Positions 31,115 to 42,300 are shown, counted from the stretch's first letter. The stretch is 64,000 nt of DNA from Liopterus haemorrhoidalis (GCA_963971575.1 OZ020611.1:224432260-224496259), one strand, 5' to 3'. Made by a program: numbers and translations. The notes: a model not told the origin generated them from the sequence alone.

Positions 31115-31560
31115 GAGAGCCTATTAGCCGCAGAAACGGGGGGTGGAGGGGGCGACGGCCCCGGGAGCAGTAAGGAAAGGGGCGCTGACGCTTATGTAGG
31201 GGGGGAAAATGTATTTTTATTTGCTCATCTCTTGGATTTTGGGAGGTGAAGACCTTTTGTTTTTTGCTCATCACTTGGATTTTCAGAGGTGAGGACTAAT
31301 GTTCCCTCTAAGCCGGAATGGGCACTGGCCGCTAAAAAATTTGACTGAACAGCTATAAAATTCTTGTGGGCAGAATTTTAGAGGAGGTAATAATTTTGGA
31401 ATTTATACATTTTAGGACAGGCGAGGACCTTTTTTTTGTTCATTACTTGGATTTTCGGAGGTGAGGACCTTTTTTTTTTGCCAAGGGCGCCAAAAACATT
31501 GCTACGGTTCTGCCCCTAGTGCAAGTTTTCCTTACTGCGGCTTTGCCTATTATTATTTCT
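31115..31560. repeat. GC-rich patch with three 35-40-bp repeats
   Basis: GAGGTGAGGACCTTTT and TTACTTGGATTTTCGGAGGT-type units occur at 31222, 31265 and 31436. They lie between AGCCGCAGAAACGGG at 31130 and ACTGCGGCTTTGCC at 31534, which are inverted words. Possibly a degraded TIR element; no coding. Confidence 0.4.
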
Positions 31561-31564
31561 TATA

Positions 31565-32300
31565 AATATAAAACACATTTATATTTAATTTAATTTTATC
31601 TCAATAAGGTTTATTTTGCTATGACCTTGTCTGTAAAAGCTAAATTTATTAGAAGTTCATCAAAGTAAAACTAAAATATAATTTATTCTCTTTAGTTCAA
31701 GCACATTTTGTCTGAACAACATATTTTACATATGCAATTAAATTTGCACATAGTTCTCGTATTTTCTATAATGTTGGTTCTGCGCTTGGAAGTATATGGT
31801 ATATAGAGTAGTTAGAGAAAGGGCGCATTAACCCGCTCGTTTCTAACGACTTGTAGCAAGTTTATGACTGTTTCTGAACCCGTGTCACAAATGTTCTCAT
31901 AAAATTTTTACAGAGCTTTATTTTTGTGAATTTTTAGTGTGGTGTTACCATGTTTTATTGAAGTTTTGTTTATTTTTGTTTCTAATATTAAAAAATTGAG
32001 CTAATGCCAAGGAAATATATGAACTTTCAAACTGACGCTAGTTAAGCCTGCAGCCTGGTTTATAATAGATATGCTAGGGATACATATGCATAAAAAATAA
32101 ACTATTCTCTATGTTCTGTTAATTACAAACAGATGTTTTAAAGGGTCCAACCTATTGTTCCATACGTATGCGTTATGTTATCGGGTTATTATAAACCAGA
32201 CTTTATGTCTGAATGCATGTGTTGTAAGTTTACCGTTGTTTCATTAAAGATATCTGGCAAACGCTAGAGAAAATGGTGTTTCGTTGAGTTACAGGAATTA
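31565..32300. other. AT-rich stretch without recognisable gene
   Basis: Nothing that I can assign. Confidence 0.5.
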
Positions 32301-32301
32301 T

Positions 32302-33440
32302 TTTATTTTTTTTTTATTTAAATTTAACGTGCTTTACCTTATTTAGGTATTAGCACTTTACAGTTCAGTTATGTACAATTCATGTTCTTATTATTATAAA
32401 TTAACAATAACAGATCATATTAATACAATCATATTTTATTGATCAGAACAGTATCTAGAAGAAATGATAATATTTTTGGGGTATTAATATCGTCCAATAT
32501 TCCTCCGATGTTTGTTGTTATTCCGTTCCAGCTGATATTTTTGACAATGGATTAGGATGTGCTCTACACTTAATGCTGTATTGCATTCTTCGCAGATGGT
32601 TGGATCAGTTCTTTTAAATAGGAAGACGTGCGTAATTCTGGTGTAACCAATCTTCAGTCTTGTTAAAACTATTTGGTCTCTTCGTCTTCCAGTTACTGAC
32701 TGCCATTTGGTAATTGTGTCCTGGATTGTTCGGAGCTTATTTGATGTTATCGCTTTCCATCGCAGTATCAATTTTACTCTTGCAGCAGAATTTATTTAGT
32801 CTTTGAGGTCATATGCCTGTATTGGTACTTTAGTTACTGCCAGGCTAGTAGCCTCTTTAGCAGCATCATCAGCTTGTTCGTTTCCAGTGATACCAGTATG
32901 TGACGGTATCCATATAAAAATAATTTCCAGGATTCTTTGGGAGAGTCGGAATAAAAGGTCTTGAATAAATTTTACAAGGGGATTTTTGGAAACATTGCTG
33001 ATAAGGACTGAAGTGAACTGAGAGAATCTGAGCATATTACGTATCTGCTATTGTTTGTATTTAGCTGATCTATGTGTTTTAGGCTAAAGCATATGCTGGT
33101 TATTTCAGCGGTATATATACTGACCTCATTTGGAAGATGGTATTTGTCTGTCTCGTTATCCATAATTATAGCTGATACATTTTATCGCCAATCTTGGATG
33201 CATCAGTGTATATAAAATGGCTATTCTCGTATCTTTGTTTTATGACTTGGAATTTATTTTTTATAATATTGGGATTTTTTTTGTCATAGTGTAAGAGGCT
33301 TAAGTTAATTTTTGGTATATGAATAAGCTATGAGGGACTTTAAACCTTTCATTTGTTTCCATGCTTGGTATGGTGGTATTTATGGAATTAAGTAATTGGT
33401 GTATGCTTGTTTGGAAGAGGGTGACAGGTCATTTTAAAAA
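32302..33440 (-). pseudogene. RNase H-bearing LINE (I/R1-like), 3' part
   Basis: Minus-strand remnants in three frames. HFIYTDASKIG (first RNase H aspartate) near 33190-33220, IYTAEITSICFSLKHI (the conserved Glu) and VICSDSLSSLQSL (second Asp) at about 33045-33115, then IFIWIPSHTGITGNEQADDA (final part with the catalytic-loop His and Asp) at 32870-32930. Then a zinc-knuckle tail: QIVLTRLKIGYTRITH and CEECNTALSVEHILIHC. This domain order is standard for I-superfamily non-LTR elements with RNase H. Frameshifts near 33170 and 32990. A poly(A)-like tail at 32302-32318 ends the element. Confidence 0.85.
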
Positions 33441-33444
33441 CTTG

Positions 33445-33980
33445 TTATTATGCATTATATGAATCATCATGTGTACCGTTATTAAATATCTTGAACCGAA
33501 TTACTGTTACCAGCCATTTTGATTTGAAACATACAATGATGACTACGTTTTTCAAATATTTTTATTGTTTATACCAGCATTTTAAATATTCCTTTGTATG
33601 ATAATGCTTATCACATTATAGTAATATTCTTAGTTTTCTTTCCAGAAAGTTGCGTTGTAATTATGTATTTTACCGACTAATAGCTTCCGATACCTTAGTT
33701 ATGCAAATGCCTAATTTTAAGAAAGGATTTTGTGTCGACATGAAGGGTCAAAATTAACCTAGTCGTTGATGATTGATTACTAGATTTTCCTTCTATATGC
33801 TGAAAAATGATTAAATATCATGTTTCGTCTCTCAGATTGTTTGGAGTATTCTTTGATAACATGTTGACGCTCGCAAGACACAAAGATAATAAAAGACTCA
33901 TCTTAATTTGCAAAAAGCTCATATAGTAAGTTCTGGAATGCAGTAAACCCCTAATAATTAGTTTTAAATAGATTATATAA
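33445..33980. other. AT-rich stretch without recognisable gene
   Basis: Nothing supported. Confidence 0.45.
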
Positions 33981-33984
33981 GTCC

Positions 33985-34108
33985 TTAATATCGAAACCGA
34001 CTCCTTTCTTAAAACTGGGAATCGGAGGTTATTATTTCGTACTTTCTCTGCCAATTTTGTTGTTAATGTGAGAGTTTCCGGTCCATATGTAATAACTTGC
34101 AGCATATA
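33985..34108 (-). pseudogene. LINE reverse-transcriptase C-terminal fragment
   Basis: The minus frame begins MLQVITYGPETLTLTTKLAE, matching the VL..LTYGAETW.LT motif in the thumb region of RTE/L2-type LINE proteins, then VRNNNLRFPVLRKESV. Only about 40 residues, no continuation. Confidence 0.55.
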
Positions 34109-34191
34109 TTATTGAAATATTTTTCTTTTAAAGCAAATTTGCAACAGAATAGATGTTTAAAAATAGAAAAGACCAAGACAGTTCTCTAAAG

Positions 34192-34421
34192 CAGCGATTC
34201 TTATCCTTTTTATACTCGGGACCCCCCAAGTAGCCTAAAATATTTTCTGGATCCCCCAAGAAAATTTTTGAAATAATATTTAAAATGTTCTTAATAAATT
34301 TATTGTTTAATAATTAAGTTTATTGTAATTTTAAAAGCACAAACTGGTAAAAATTAAAGTTTTTCCTTTAATTTTGGGACCCCTTAAAGTCTATTTGGGA
34401 CCCTCCGGCTAAGAACCGCTG
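34192..34421 (-). mobile_element. 230-bp hAT MITE (family G) with 8-bp TSD, copy 2
   Basis: Begins CAGCGATTCTTATCC and ends GGCTAAGAACCGCTG. Perfect 8-bp duplication CTCTAAAG at 34184-34191 and 34422-34429. The interior matches the element at 16249-16476 in reverse orientation. Confidence 0.93.
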
Positions 34422-34879
34422 CTCTAAAGTGTTTAATAAAGGACACAAACGAGATATAATACCAATTTGTCCCACTTTATACAAATATTTATAGTAGATC
34501 CTTCTTAATCAAACCAGATATTGTCCTAAACATACAAAACTGATACTACAAAGCTCAGAAGTGGTTTATGAGCTATCATCTTATCTCAATAAGCTAATTC
34601 TGTGCTTGGTTGCACCCGTTCAATGACAGAAACACTGAATATTTGAGTGCGCCTGAAACTTATTCAACATGCAACCCGTTCCACTGTCATGTCAGATTAG
34701 TTGCAGATCTTGCATTTGTATGAGCTTGTCACTTTAAATTCTATTCTGGGGAGAGTTGATATTTGTAATTTACACTCAAATGATACTGTACAGTTTTAGT
34801 AAATAGTATTTATGTATTTATGTCGTTTTAGAGATTTATTCTGGTTGTGTTTTGGGAAGATAATCTCTTCCCAAAAAAT

Positions 34880-35200
34880 TAGGGTTTCATCTGGGTAACC
34901 AGAAACCCTTATACTGTCACTCATGTGTCTATCTGTGTATCTGTACCATCTGTAGCTAAATGGTTGGACTTGGACAATTGAAATTAAACCATCTGGTTCC
35001 CAACACTGCTTTAAGGGTGGGGGGGTATGGTTAATTTTGCATTTTTTAAGAATATTTTTAAGAACGATTTGTGGAAATCTGGTAAAGGTAAGCTAAATGG
35101 GTGAAAGTATATCTTAAAGAACAACACTTGAAGAGTATTGCATTAAATTTTTATTGAAAAATATTGTCATGTTTTAGTAAACACTCAAAAAAAAAAAAAT
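34880..35200 (+). repeat. fragment sharing the AGGGTTTC...AAACCCTTATAC block
   Basis: TTAGGGTTTCATCTGGGTAA then AGAAACCCTTATACTGTCAC; the related block at 39027-39085 reads AGGGTTTCGCAAGC then AGAAACCCTTATACCGTCAT. Each can form a hairpin. A short shared module, perhaps related to the GGGTTTCGCAGG end of family A. Confidence 0.45.
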
Positions 35201-35206
35201 TGATTT

Positions 35207-35535
35207 GTGGTGTACACGATATCTAGTGACACAATCATCTGAAACATATAATTCAAAAAGTTTTGGTTAGTTTAAAAGTTTCTTCAGGTAGTGACGTCGA
35301 GTTTTTTTTATTAAATTGAGTTTTAAATTTTTGGTACGACTTTAAAGTCAAAAAATCGAAAAAAAAATGTAAAAACGTGTTTGGAAATCGGAAAAATGGT
35401 TATAAAAAAAAAAAAAATCAAAATAAAAGCAAAAACTCTACGTCACTACCTAGTCAAATGATTTGTAAAGAAGTGTGCAAAATTTCAGAAAGATCCATTC
35501 ATTAGTTTTTGAGTTATGATGTACACCGCATCAAA
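35207..35535. repeat. weak inverted-end repeat
   Basis: GTGGTGTACACGAT at the left and ATGATGTACACCGC at the right are inverted. The interior is A/T homopolymer-rich. 35540-36090 holds nothing assigned. Confidence 0.35.
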
Positions 35536-36097
35536 AAAAAGCTATTTTTCAGAAAACGCGTTTAAAAATATGTATGTATGAGCGTATAACTGCTCAAAAA
35601 TAATATACCGGTACAACACACATATATAGCTTATATACAAGTATATTTATATATATGTATCAAAGATATTCGTCACGAGTCTCCTCTGTAAGAGTATAAA
35701 GCAGCTGATATCGATATTAAAGCCTGATAAAGCTGATATACATACGATAGGCGCGCAAAACAAATAATAGGTACTAGTATTAAAATGAGTATATCTCAGT
35801 CAATTTTTCTCCGATTAACTTGAAATTTTAATGGGATACTCTTGAAGATATATACAATCGAATAAGCCAATGTAAAAAAATTTAAAAAAAAACATCAAAA
35901 ATACCATATAAATCCTTGTAAAAATACAGTACGTGCAAAAAAAAACAATATTCAGAACTAAAGGGATTCCGGAATAATAAATACACTAGAAATATAAATT
36001 AATTATTCTTATTTCGACTTATCTTATATCTGTAACAATATTTTTGGGACTAGATTAGATAGCAAAAAAAAATCTCTAAACCTAAACTCTGCGCATA

Positions 36098-37012
36098 CGA
36101 GATGCGTAAATTAAGAAACCGCACATATTAAAAAAATATATATATATATTCGAATAAAATTACAATTCAATATTGTCTCCCTCAAAATAACTTCTGTGGG
36201 AAGCCACACAGCGCTGGAAACGGTTCTTCCAACCCTCATAGCAGTGCTGGAACTCGGATACTGGAATAGCTTTTAGCTGGACGGTTAGGGACGTTTGGAT
36301 GTTTTCGAGTGTCCCAAAATAACATGCCTTGAGGTGATTTTTCAATCTTGGGAAAAAGAAAAAGTCACAAGGACTCAAGTCAGGCGAATAAGGAGGCGGA
36401 GGAGCCACATGAATGTTTTTACTTGCCAAAAACTCGTTTATTGAAATTGCTGTGTGACAAGGCGCATTACGCAGATTTTTTTTATCCCCAATTCATTGGT
36501 CAAAATCTGATGAACAGTAGTGTAAGTCAAATTCAACTCTTCCCCGATCATTCTGACTGTCAACCGACGATATGAACGCACAAGATCCTGGATTCTGTCG
36601 ACATTTTCATTGGTTCTTGAAGATGAAGTCCTTCTGCTGTGTGATTCATCTTCAATCAACTCTCTTCCTTCTGTAAATGCATTAAACCACCAAAACCTGG
36701 GTCTTTGACAAAACACTGTCTGCGTAGGCCTGCTGAAATTTTGCAAAAGTTCCCGGTGCACTGTGCCTAAGTCTGAAGCAAAACCTGGTAGCACACCGTT
36801 GCTCGAAATGAATGTCACTGATTTTTGGAACACACTAGAAAAAACTGTTTCACGAAAAAAATCGCAACGGACAACAAAATTACTCTAGCGAGTTCAAACT
36901 CGTACTGAAAACGTATCACATGTTCACCTGCCTCCCATTAAAGTCCCGCGTCCTAAATGTTGCCAGATCAAACGCTATGTTATCTGTCCTGTTACTTAAT
37001 TTACACACTTCG
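36098..37012 (-). mobile_element. internally deleted mariner with intact TIRs and TA TSD
   Basis: Left end CGAGATGCGTAAATTAAG and right end CTTAATTTACACACTTCG are terminal inverted repeats with TA on both outer sides (36096-36097 and 37013-37014), as expected for mariner. The 915-bp interior holds the beginning and end of a transposase frame but lacks the middle, so this is a deletion derivative that could be mobilised only in trans. Confidence 0.9.
36160..36833 (-). pseudogene. mariner transposase, internal deletion of first two catalytic Asp
   Basis: N-terminal part: FWWFNAFTEGRELIEDESHS and IQDLVRSYRRLTVRMIGEEL, ending NELGIKKICVMRLVTQQFQ (paired helix-turn-helix). It then joins directly to SINEFLASKNIHVAPPPPYS and PDLSPCDFFFFPRLKNHLK, the third catalytic Asp region, continuing to the stop at 36160. 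About half of the catalytic domain, including both upstream Asp motifs, is missing between 36450 and 36430. Catalytically dead; the C-terminal frame is open. Confidence 0.88.
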
Positions 37013-37429
37013 TACACTCATTTTTAACACCCAAGAACCACGTGACGTATTTTACGCCCAAAAGATCTGCGGCCGTGGCTTCGACACAGCCCCGCCCTTC
37101 TTTATACTTTGTTTTATTTTTTTGAAATAATTAACCGCAGCTCGCAATTTTGAAGTTTTTTGTGGAGATAGTTTCAACATTTTTATTTTGTAACATATGT
37201 CAGCAAATTTGCCTATTATGAACGGCAGTGTGTAAAGTGGTAAAGTAAAAAATTGATGAATTAATTGATATGGGTAGAGTGTTTGTTTTATTTCCACGAT
37301 TATCAATATATTTGTCAATTCATTGATAAAAAAAAATGGATCAGTTTATTGGTCAATATCCATTAGTGCATTATCCATTAAAAAATCTTTTTTTTTTTTT
37401 AAATTACATCGTGGTGAATCATGAGTAGG

Positions 37430-37477
37430 AAAAATTGGACATATCTTAACCCTTTATTTAAGATATGTCCAATTTTT
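37430..37477. repeat. perfect 20-bp inverted repeat (hairpin)
   Basis: AAAAATTGGACATATCTTAA, an 8-base loop, and its exact complement. No mismatches, unlike most repeats here. Function unknown. Confidence 0.9.
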
Positions 37478-37777
37478 ATATTAACTAGTTCAATGTAACT
37501 AATTTCTTTTTCTTTTACAGGTGAGTTCAGCAATCTTTGCTTTGAATCACGGAAACTTTATTTTAAAATTCATGTAAGTATTTTATTTATTTATATAAAA
37601 ATTCTTGCAACGTCGCACGCCGGTATTGTGTTTAAGAATCTGACGATAAAGAAATATTTCAGTTTTGATATTAAAGGTTCTTCCCGACCTTCCAATAAAA
37701 ATAAATAGTACGCAATTTGTCAAGGGTTTTTCTAGCAAAAACTGGTAATTTAGTGAGACAGCAGAAACTTGTATAAT

Positions 37778-38973
37778 GCCTGTAGTACACGATGCGATTT
37801 CTCGTTTTGAATCTCGTACGATTTATAGTACACAAATTATTGTATCGTGTACAACAGAATTTTCTTGTACGATACTGAAAACCAACCAATTTTTATTGTC
37901 TCGACCTAAAATATTGGACAGAATGAACCAATAATGGCGCAGTGTAGGATGCGCATATTCATGTGACCGTAGCGAACAACTGTTCATCTGTCAAACATAT
38001 TTAGAATGTTTTTTCGGGGTTATTTAGTATCAACTTTAGCAATATTTTTTCTTATTTTGTTAAAAATAAATTGGATTTACCTGTTCACATTCTTAGGACA
38101 TTTTTATATACGTTTTGATTTATTCAACATCTTATTATCCAACATACTTAACTACTTAGTGTCTTATCTAAGGTTAAACATACCAATCCGAAAAAAAAAA
38201 AATACCGGGGGAGTTATTTAAAAAAAATTTTTGGATTAAGTTTATAAAATATTTTTTTAAGAAACATTCCTTGTCCACAAGCTACTCTGGATTACAATTT
38301 CTATTCGTGACTCAAACTAACGTTGGCGGCGCTGCATACGACTGTTAATATCCGATGAGAAGCTTATATAAGCTTCTGTATATGCTTCTGTTTAATTTAC
38401 CAAGTCGCCACCAGATGTCTCACTGTTATTTGGAGTCGCGAATACTTCTTATTTATTAAGGTTGATTGGTATGCATAAAACAAATTCAACGAAATCATTA
38501 TTAATATAATATGTTTTTATTTTCCTTTAACTATTTTATAACGATAATAATGACAACAATAATATTTTTTGATAACAAGAATCGTAGTGTTATAGACAAA
38601 AATAATAACCACAAAAAATAAATAAAATAATAATTCCCTTCAATTTAAAATGTAATAAATTAGAACAGAAAATGGCACGACTTTGCGAATCCAGAAGATT
38701 TTCTGATTCGGGACAAAGATTAATATTATCAGTATTCAAAAATTGGTAAACTATCTGTCCACTCTAGGTTAAGTACAATTATTTGAATTCTGTCAACTTA
38801 CATAAATAGACGTAGTGCGCCTCAATTGGTACAGATTCAAAGCGATAAATTTGGGTTGGTATACTACAATAATTTTACATCCCATAATTCTGAACAAAAT
38901 TCTCAATGCAATAATTATCGTACGACAAAGCGTACGAGATTCAAATTGAGAAATTGCATCGTGTACTACAGGC
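37778..38973. mobile_element. 1.2-kb TIR element with about 43-bp termini
   Basis: GCCTGTAGTACACGATGCGA at the left and TTGCATCGTGTACTACAGGC at the right belong to about 43-bp inverted repeats with few mismatches, extending to TGAATCTCGTACG. Noncoding. Contains the nested MITE at 38303-38452. No confident target duplication. Confidence 0.85.
38303..38452. mobile_element. MITE with CGCGACT termini, copy 2
   Basis: CGTGACTCAAACTAACGTTG at the left, TTATTTGGAGTCGCGAATA at the right, and CCACCAGATGTCTCACTG near the end match the MITE at 1819-2093; the middle is shorter. Nested in the 1.2-kb TIR element. Confidence 0.8.
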
Positions 38974-39382
38974 TTAATACATTGAAGCTTTAAGACTACA
39001 ATTTTGAAATATTACACCGTTTTTTAGGGTTTCGCAAGCATAGAAACATAGAAACCCTTATACCGTCATTCATGTGTTAGATTGTCTATATATTTGTTTA
39101 TTCTGTGATATTATGGCTCTCATAAATAAACCTAAAGAGTTGACATTTGGATTTCATATACAATTCTTTGAACGATATATAAGAAAAGTACTGCCATAAT
39201 AGGAAAATTTCCAAAAATAAATACATACGCCGACAAAAAAAAAGCGGGCGTTGCTATATGTTTTAATATTGAAGTTATTAAGGTACATACCTCGTAATTT
39301 ATTATGAGAAATAATATTTAACTACCGTGAAAACAAGAAGTTTTATTTACAGAAAAAATCAATAAAAAAGAAAAATGTGTGA

Positions 39383-39697
39383 TGCCCGGTTGCATAAGAC
39401 TTTTGTTTTATTTCACGTTTATGTCCTTTGCAACTAAGGTAATTAACAAGGACAATTGTAATTTTTTGTGTCGAAAATTCCATACCTGAACAGGATTCGT
39501 ACCTGAGACCTTAGCAACGCAGGGCACGTGTGTTATCATTACGCTACGTCGGTCCATAAAAGTCTTAAAACTAGATGTAAGACAAAACTCGATGTAAAAC
39601 ACAAAATGGCCAACGCTACGTGTGTAATTTTGTAATTTTGTGTTTTACATCGAGTTTTAGTTTACATTTAGTTTTAAGATTTATAAGCAACCGAGCA
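39383..39697. mobile_element. 315-bp element with CGGTTGC termini, hairpin and tRNA-like module
   Basis: TGCCCGGTTGCATAAG and TTATAAGCAACCGAGCA are inverted ends. Inside, a long hairpin has arms of about 46 bp (39558-39605 and 39636-39682: AAAACTCGATGTAAAACACA pairs with TGTGTTTTACATCGAGTTTT). A tRNA-like module lies at 39485-39556 (minus). Confidence 0.7.
39485..39556 (-). repeat. tRNA-like module
   Basis: Minus strand: GTAGCGTAATGATAACAC (A-box-like), CCTGCGTTGCTAAGG (a 3-bp anticodon-like stem) and CAGGTACGAATCCTG (B-box with T-arm pairing). Acceptor arm not visible. Judged a tRNA-derived element part rather than a gene. Confidence 0.5.
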
Positions 39698-39769
39698 TGA
39701 ACGTTATTTTAGTATAATTTAAATTTCATGTCAGTTCTAAAATAAGAGTTTAACATAAAGTTTAATAAC

Positions 39770-40113
39770 GAGTGTTGTCTCCTCGAACTCCCAATACTTC
39801 TCTGAGACGCTTTGACATACTTTGAATTTGATGCCCATGTCCTTGAATCCCCATTGTCCTCTAAGGGCTAAACTTAACTACTGAAAGATTTGGCACACTG
39901 ATACCCGAAATATAATGCGCTGCTCAAGTGTATCTCACAGGTTTTTGATAAGTTTTATATCTGGGCTGTGAGTTAGTCACCGTACTTGACGAATTCCCAC
40001 TTCATCGACTGATTCATTCATAATTCACGCTACACGTAGTCGTGAATTATAGAGCATTAAGGTAAAATTATTGCCAATATATGGATGATAAGGTATGACA
40101 TGATCTTCTAAAC
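39770..40113 (-). pseudogene. Tc1-like transposase, C-terminal part (split gene, downstream piece)
   Basis: Minus-strand pieces: PYHPYIGNNFTLMLYNSRLR (equivalent of the second catalytic Asp region IGDNFLLMHDNARPH), VDEVGIRQVR, HSPDIKLIKNLWDTLEQR (equivalent of SPDLNPIENLWD, with the catalytic Glu replaced by Lys), and QIQSMSKRLREVLGVRGDNT at the C terminus. Several stops and frame changes. The gene is interrupted by a hAT element at 40114; its upstream part resumes at 41715. Confidence 0.8.
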
Positions 40114-40187
40114 CAGGGGTTCTCAACAGGGAATCAAATTCAAGTGCTAATTTAAGCACTTGAATCTGGCGAGTACTGTCTCAGCAC

Positions 40188-41248
40188 TTTTCTGGACTTA
40201 AGCAAAACTTTTAATTGTATTTCACACAGCATTTTACTTAATAAACTCCCCTTTTATGGCTTTGACGACAATAGCTGTTCTATGTTTAAGTCTTTTTTAT
40301 CCAATCGACAACAATTCACCCAAATTGACGGCCACAAATCTGAACCTCTTCCTCTTCTTCTCGGTGTCCCCCAAGGTTCAGTTCTCGGCCCACTACTATT
40401 TTTAATTTATATCAATGACTTCTCCCTTTTCATGGAGTCCAAAACAATCCTTTACGCTGATGATACAACTCTGTTAACTGCAAATTCAGACTTAAACTTA
40501 CTTCTATCTGAAAATGAACCCCTCATCAACAATGCCAACTTATGGTTTACCAGCAATAAATTATGCTTGAATGCAAGCAAATCCCAGAACCTTCTTGTAA
40601 CAACTAGACCACATGACTACGACAATCCCGCACATGTAACATTCCTTGGCATTCATGTTGATTCCCATCTTCGCTGGGACCAGCATACAATTTCTTAGTC
40701 GTAAACTAAGATCTTCTACCTATTTAATTAGAAACTTAAAACGAGAAGTTAATACTGACGTGGTTCTAAAAGCCTATTTCTCTCTTTCTCATTCCCAACT
40801 AAGCTATGGCTTACTAATCTGGGGACATTCGCCAGCTGCCAAGAGAATCTTCGCCCTACAACGTAAAGTTGTGAGAATAATGGCCTCTGCTCCTTTCCAA
40901 GCTGACTGCCGGGATCTTTTTGTGAAATTCCATATAATGTCCCTGCCATCCTTATATATCTATCACTGCCTGTTGCATATCTTTAAAAATTTGCAAAATA
41001 TTCGAACCAACAGCGAAACACACAGCCATTATACTCGTTCGAGAAACAATATCCGCTCCAATTTTCTACGCCTAAATATATCCAGAAACTGCTGCAGTTA
41101 TTATTCAATTAAATTTTTTAATCTTTTACCTGAGGAGGTTAGAAAGCTACCTTTTCAAAAATTCCAGGCAAAACTCAAAGTAATCTTTTGTCAAAATCCA
41201 TTGTACAGCTTTGAGGAATTAGAACATGTAAATTTTAATAGTGTATAA
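40188..41248 (+). pseudogene. jockey/CR1-like reverse transcriptase, 5'-truncated
   Basis: Opens in the reverse transcriptase: STFLDLSKTFNCISHSILLN, LGVPQGSVLGPLLFLIYIND, the catalytic box ILYADDTTLL, FTSNKLCLNASKSQ, VTFLGIHVDSHLRWDQH. A frameshift near 40690 leads to the second frame from 40646 with FLSRKLRSSTYLIRNLKRE, LSYGLLIWGHS, and NLLPEEVRKL near the C terminus. The YADD box is intact. The 3' UTR ends in an (ATT)n tail (41328-41351). Inserted in the hAT element, so it is the youngest layer of this cluster. Confidence 0.9.
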
Positions 41249-41327
41249 TTGTGAAATTTGTATTTTGTATTTTATGTATTGACTGACTAAAAACAATACC
41301 TACTCTGTATAGTATCTTAGTCAATAA

Positions 41328-41351
41328 ACATTATTATTATTATTATTATTA
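41328..41351 (+). repeat. (ATT)n tail of the LINE insertion
   Basis: ATT triplets directly after TCAATAAACA, marking the 3' end of the LINE at 40188-41248. Confidence 0.85.
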
Positions 41352-41714
41352 GGGTCAGTACAGACACTCAGGGGTCTATAAAAGTTTGGGACGAATCGAT
41401 GGACAAATTAGATATATACTTTTTTCATTATTCTTATATTAAAAGTGAAAAAGTGAAGTTTAATAATTGTCGACAAACAAATCGAGCTAGTTTTAAAGCC
41501 TCAAAAATTTTATCAACGTGAAAACTATTTATTTAATAATGCGTGAATATTATGACGTCGATGAGGGTGGAGGACATTTGTCCTCTTCTAATAACAATAT
41601 CTGTTAAAACTAATATCAAACTAATATCTGTTAATAGTTTCAATTACCAAGGGTGTCGATGGAACTGGATAATAACTTGAAAAGGGTCGATGCATAAAAG
41701 ATTGGAAACCCTTG

Positions 41715-42300
41715 TTTTAAACAGTCATTGATGTGCCTTGTTGCCAAAGCAACGTGCTCAATCAAAACAAGCTCGATATAAGATTGCATTGAGATGCCTG
41801 CCCAAACCATAAGTTATCTCCATCGAATGGACATGTTGCATATCGGAAGTGTATCACTATGCTTCCATGACATACGTTCACGCTTCTCTGATGATTTTAA
41901 ACTCATTGGGGAACAATATGCGGCTCTAGTCTGGGTTCGGTCGATCCAAAGGTTCATGAGCGAACTGCCTTTCATCTTTCAAGGATGATTTGCGAGAATC
42001 AATCAATTTATTATTATTCTCGCCTTTCGGCTTTGAATAAGAAATACAGATACATTTCTTTTAGAAACTTTAACTGTAATATTGCATGCAAAATAAATAA
42101 ACAAACAATGAATAACAAATAACATATCACAATTTGCGAGAAAAAACGATGATTTGCGAGAAAAGCCGAGCAAGTTACTGGTCTTCTGGATACAAGGCGT
42201 TGTTACTTCAACTTTCTTTGCATAGTTCGTGGTGAAATTGCCAAATTTCGATATTCTGCGAGACCACATGCGTGAAAAGTTGAGGCAGGACACGATCGCG
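41715..42300 (-). pseudogene. Tc1-like transposase, upstream piece, with a nested short insertion
   Basis: Minus strand: LFPNEFKIIRE (equivalent of LFSDESRF, first catalytic Asp altered to Asn), LMVWAGISMQSYIELVLIE (the conserved VMVWAGIS motif), then HVALATRHIND, which leads straight into the piece beyond the hAT element. Upstream, LDRPNPD and LYPEDQ resemble the R..LDW and LT.R segments. Contains the retro-insertion at 41999-42147. Frameshifts and stops throughout. Confidence 0.75.
41999..42147 (-). mobile_element. 149-bp retro-insertion with 15-bp TSD
   Basis: Perfect 15-bp duplication GATGATTTGCGAGAA at 41984-41998 and 42148-42162. The insert has an AATAATAATAAATTGATTGA tail in minus orientation. 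Removing it rejoins the Tc1-like frame. Source SINE or LINE unknown. Confidence 0.8.

Larger units (their letters stand above)
40114..41714. mobile_element. hAT-type element, itself split by a LINE, with 8-bp TSD
   Basis: Starts CAGGGGTTCTCAAC and ends GATTGGAAACCCTTG, with TTCTAAAC at 40106-40113 and TTTTAAAC at 41715-41722 as target duplication (7 of 8). Only about 70 bp left of and 360 bp right of the LINE remain hAT. It lies inside the Tc1-like transposase. Confidence 0.8.
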
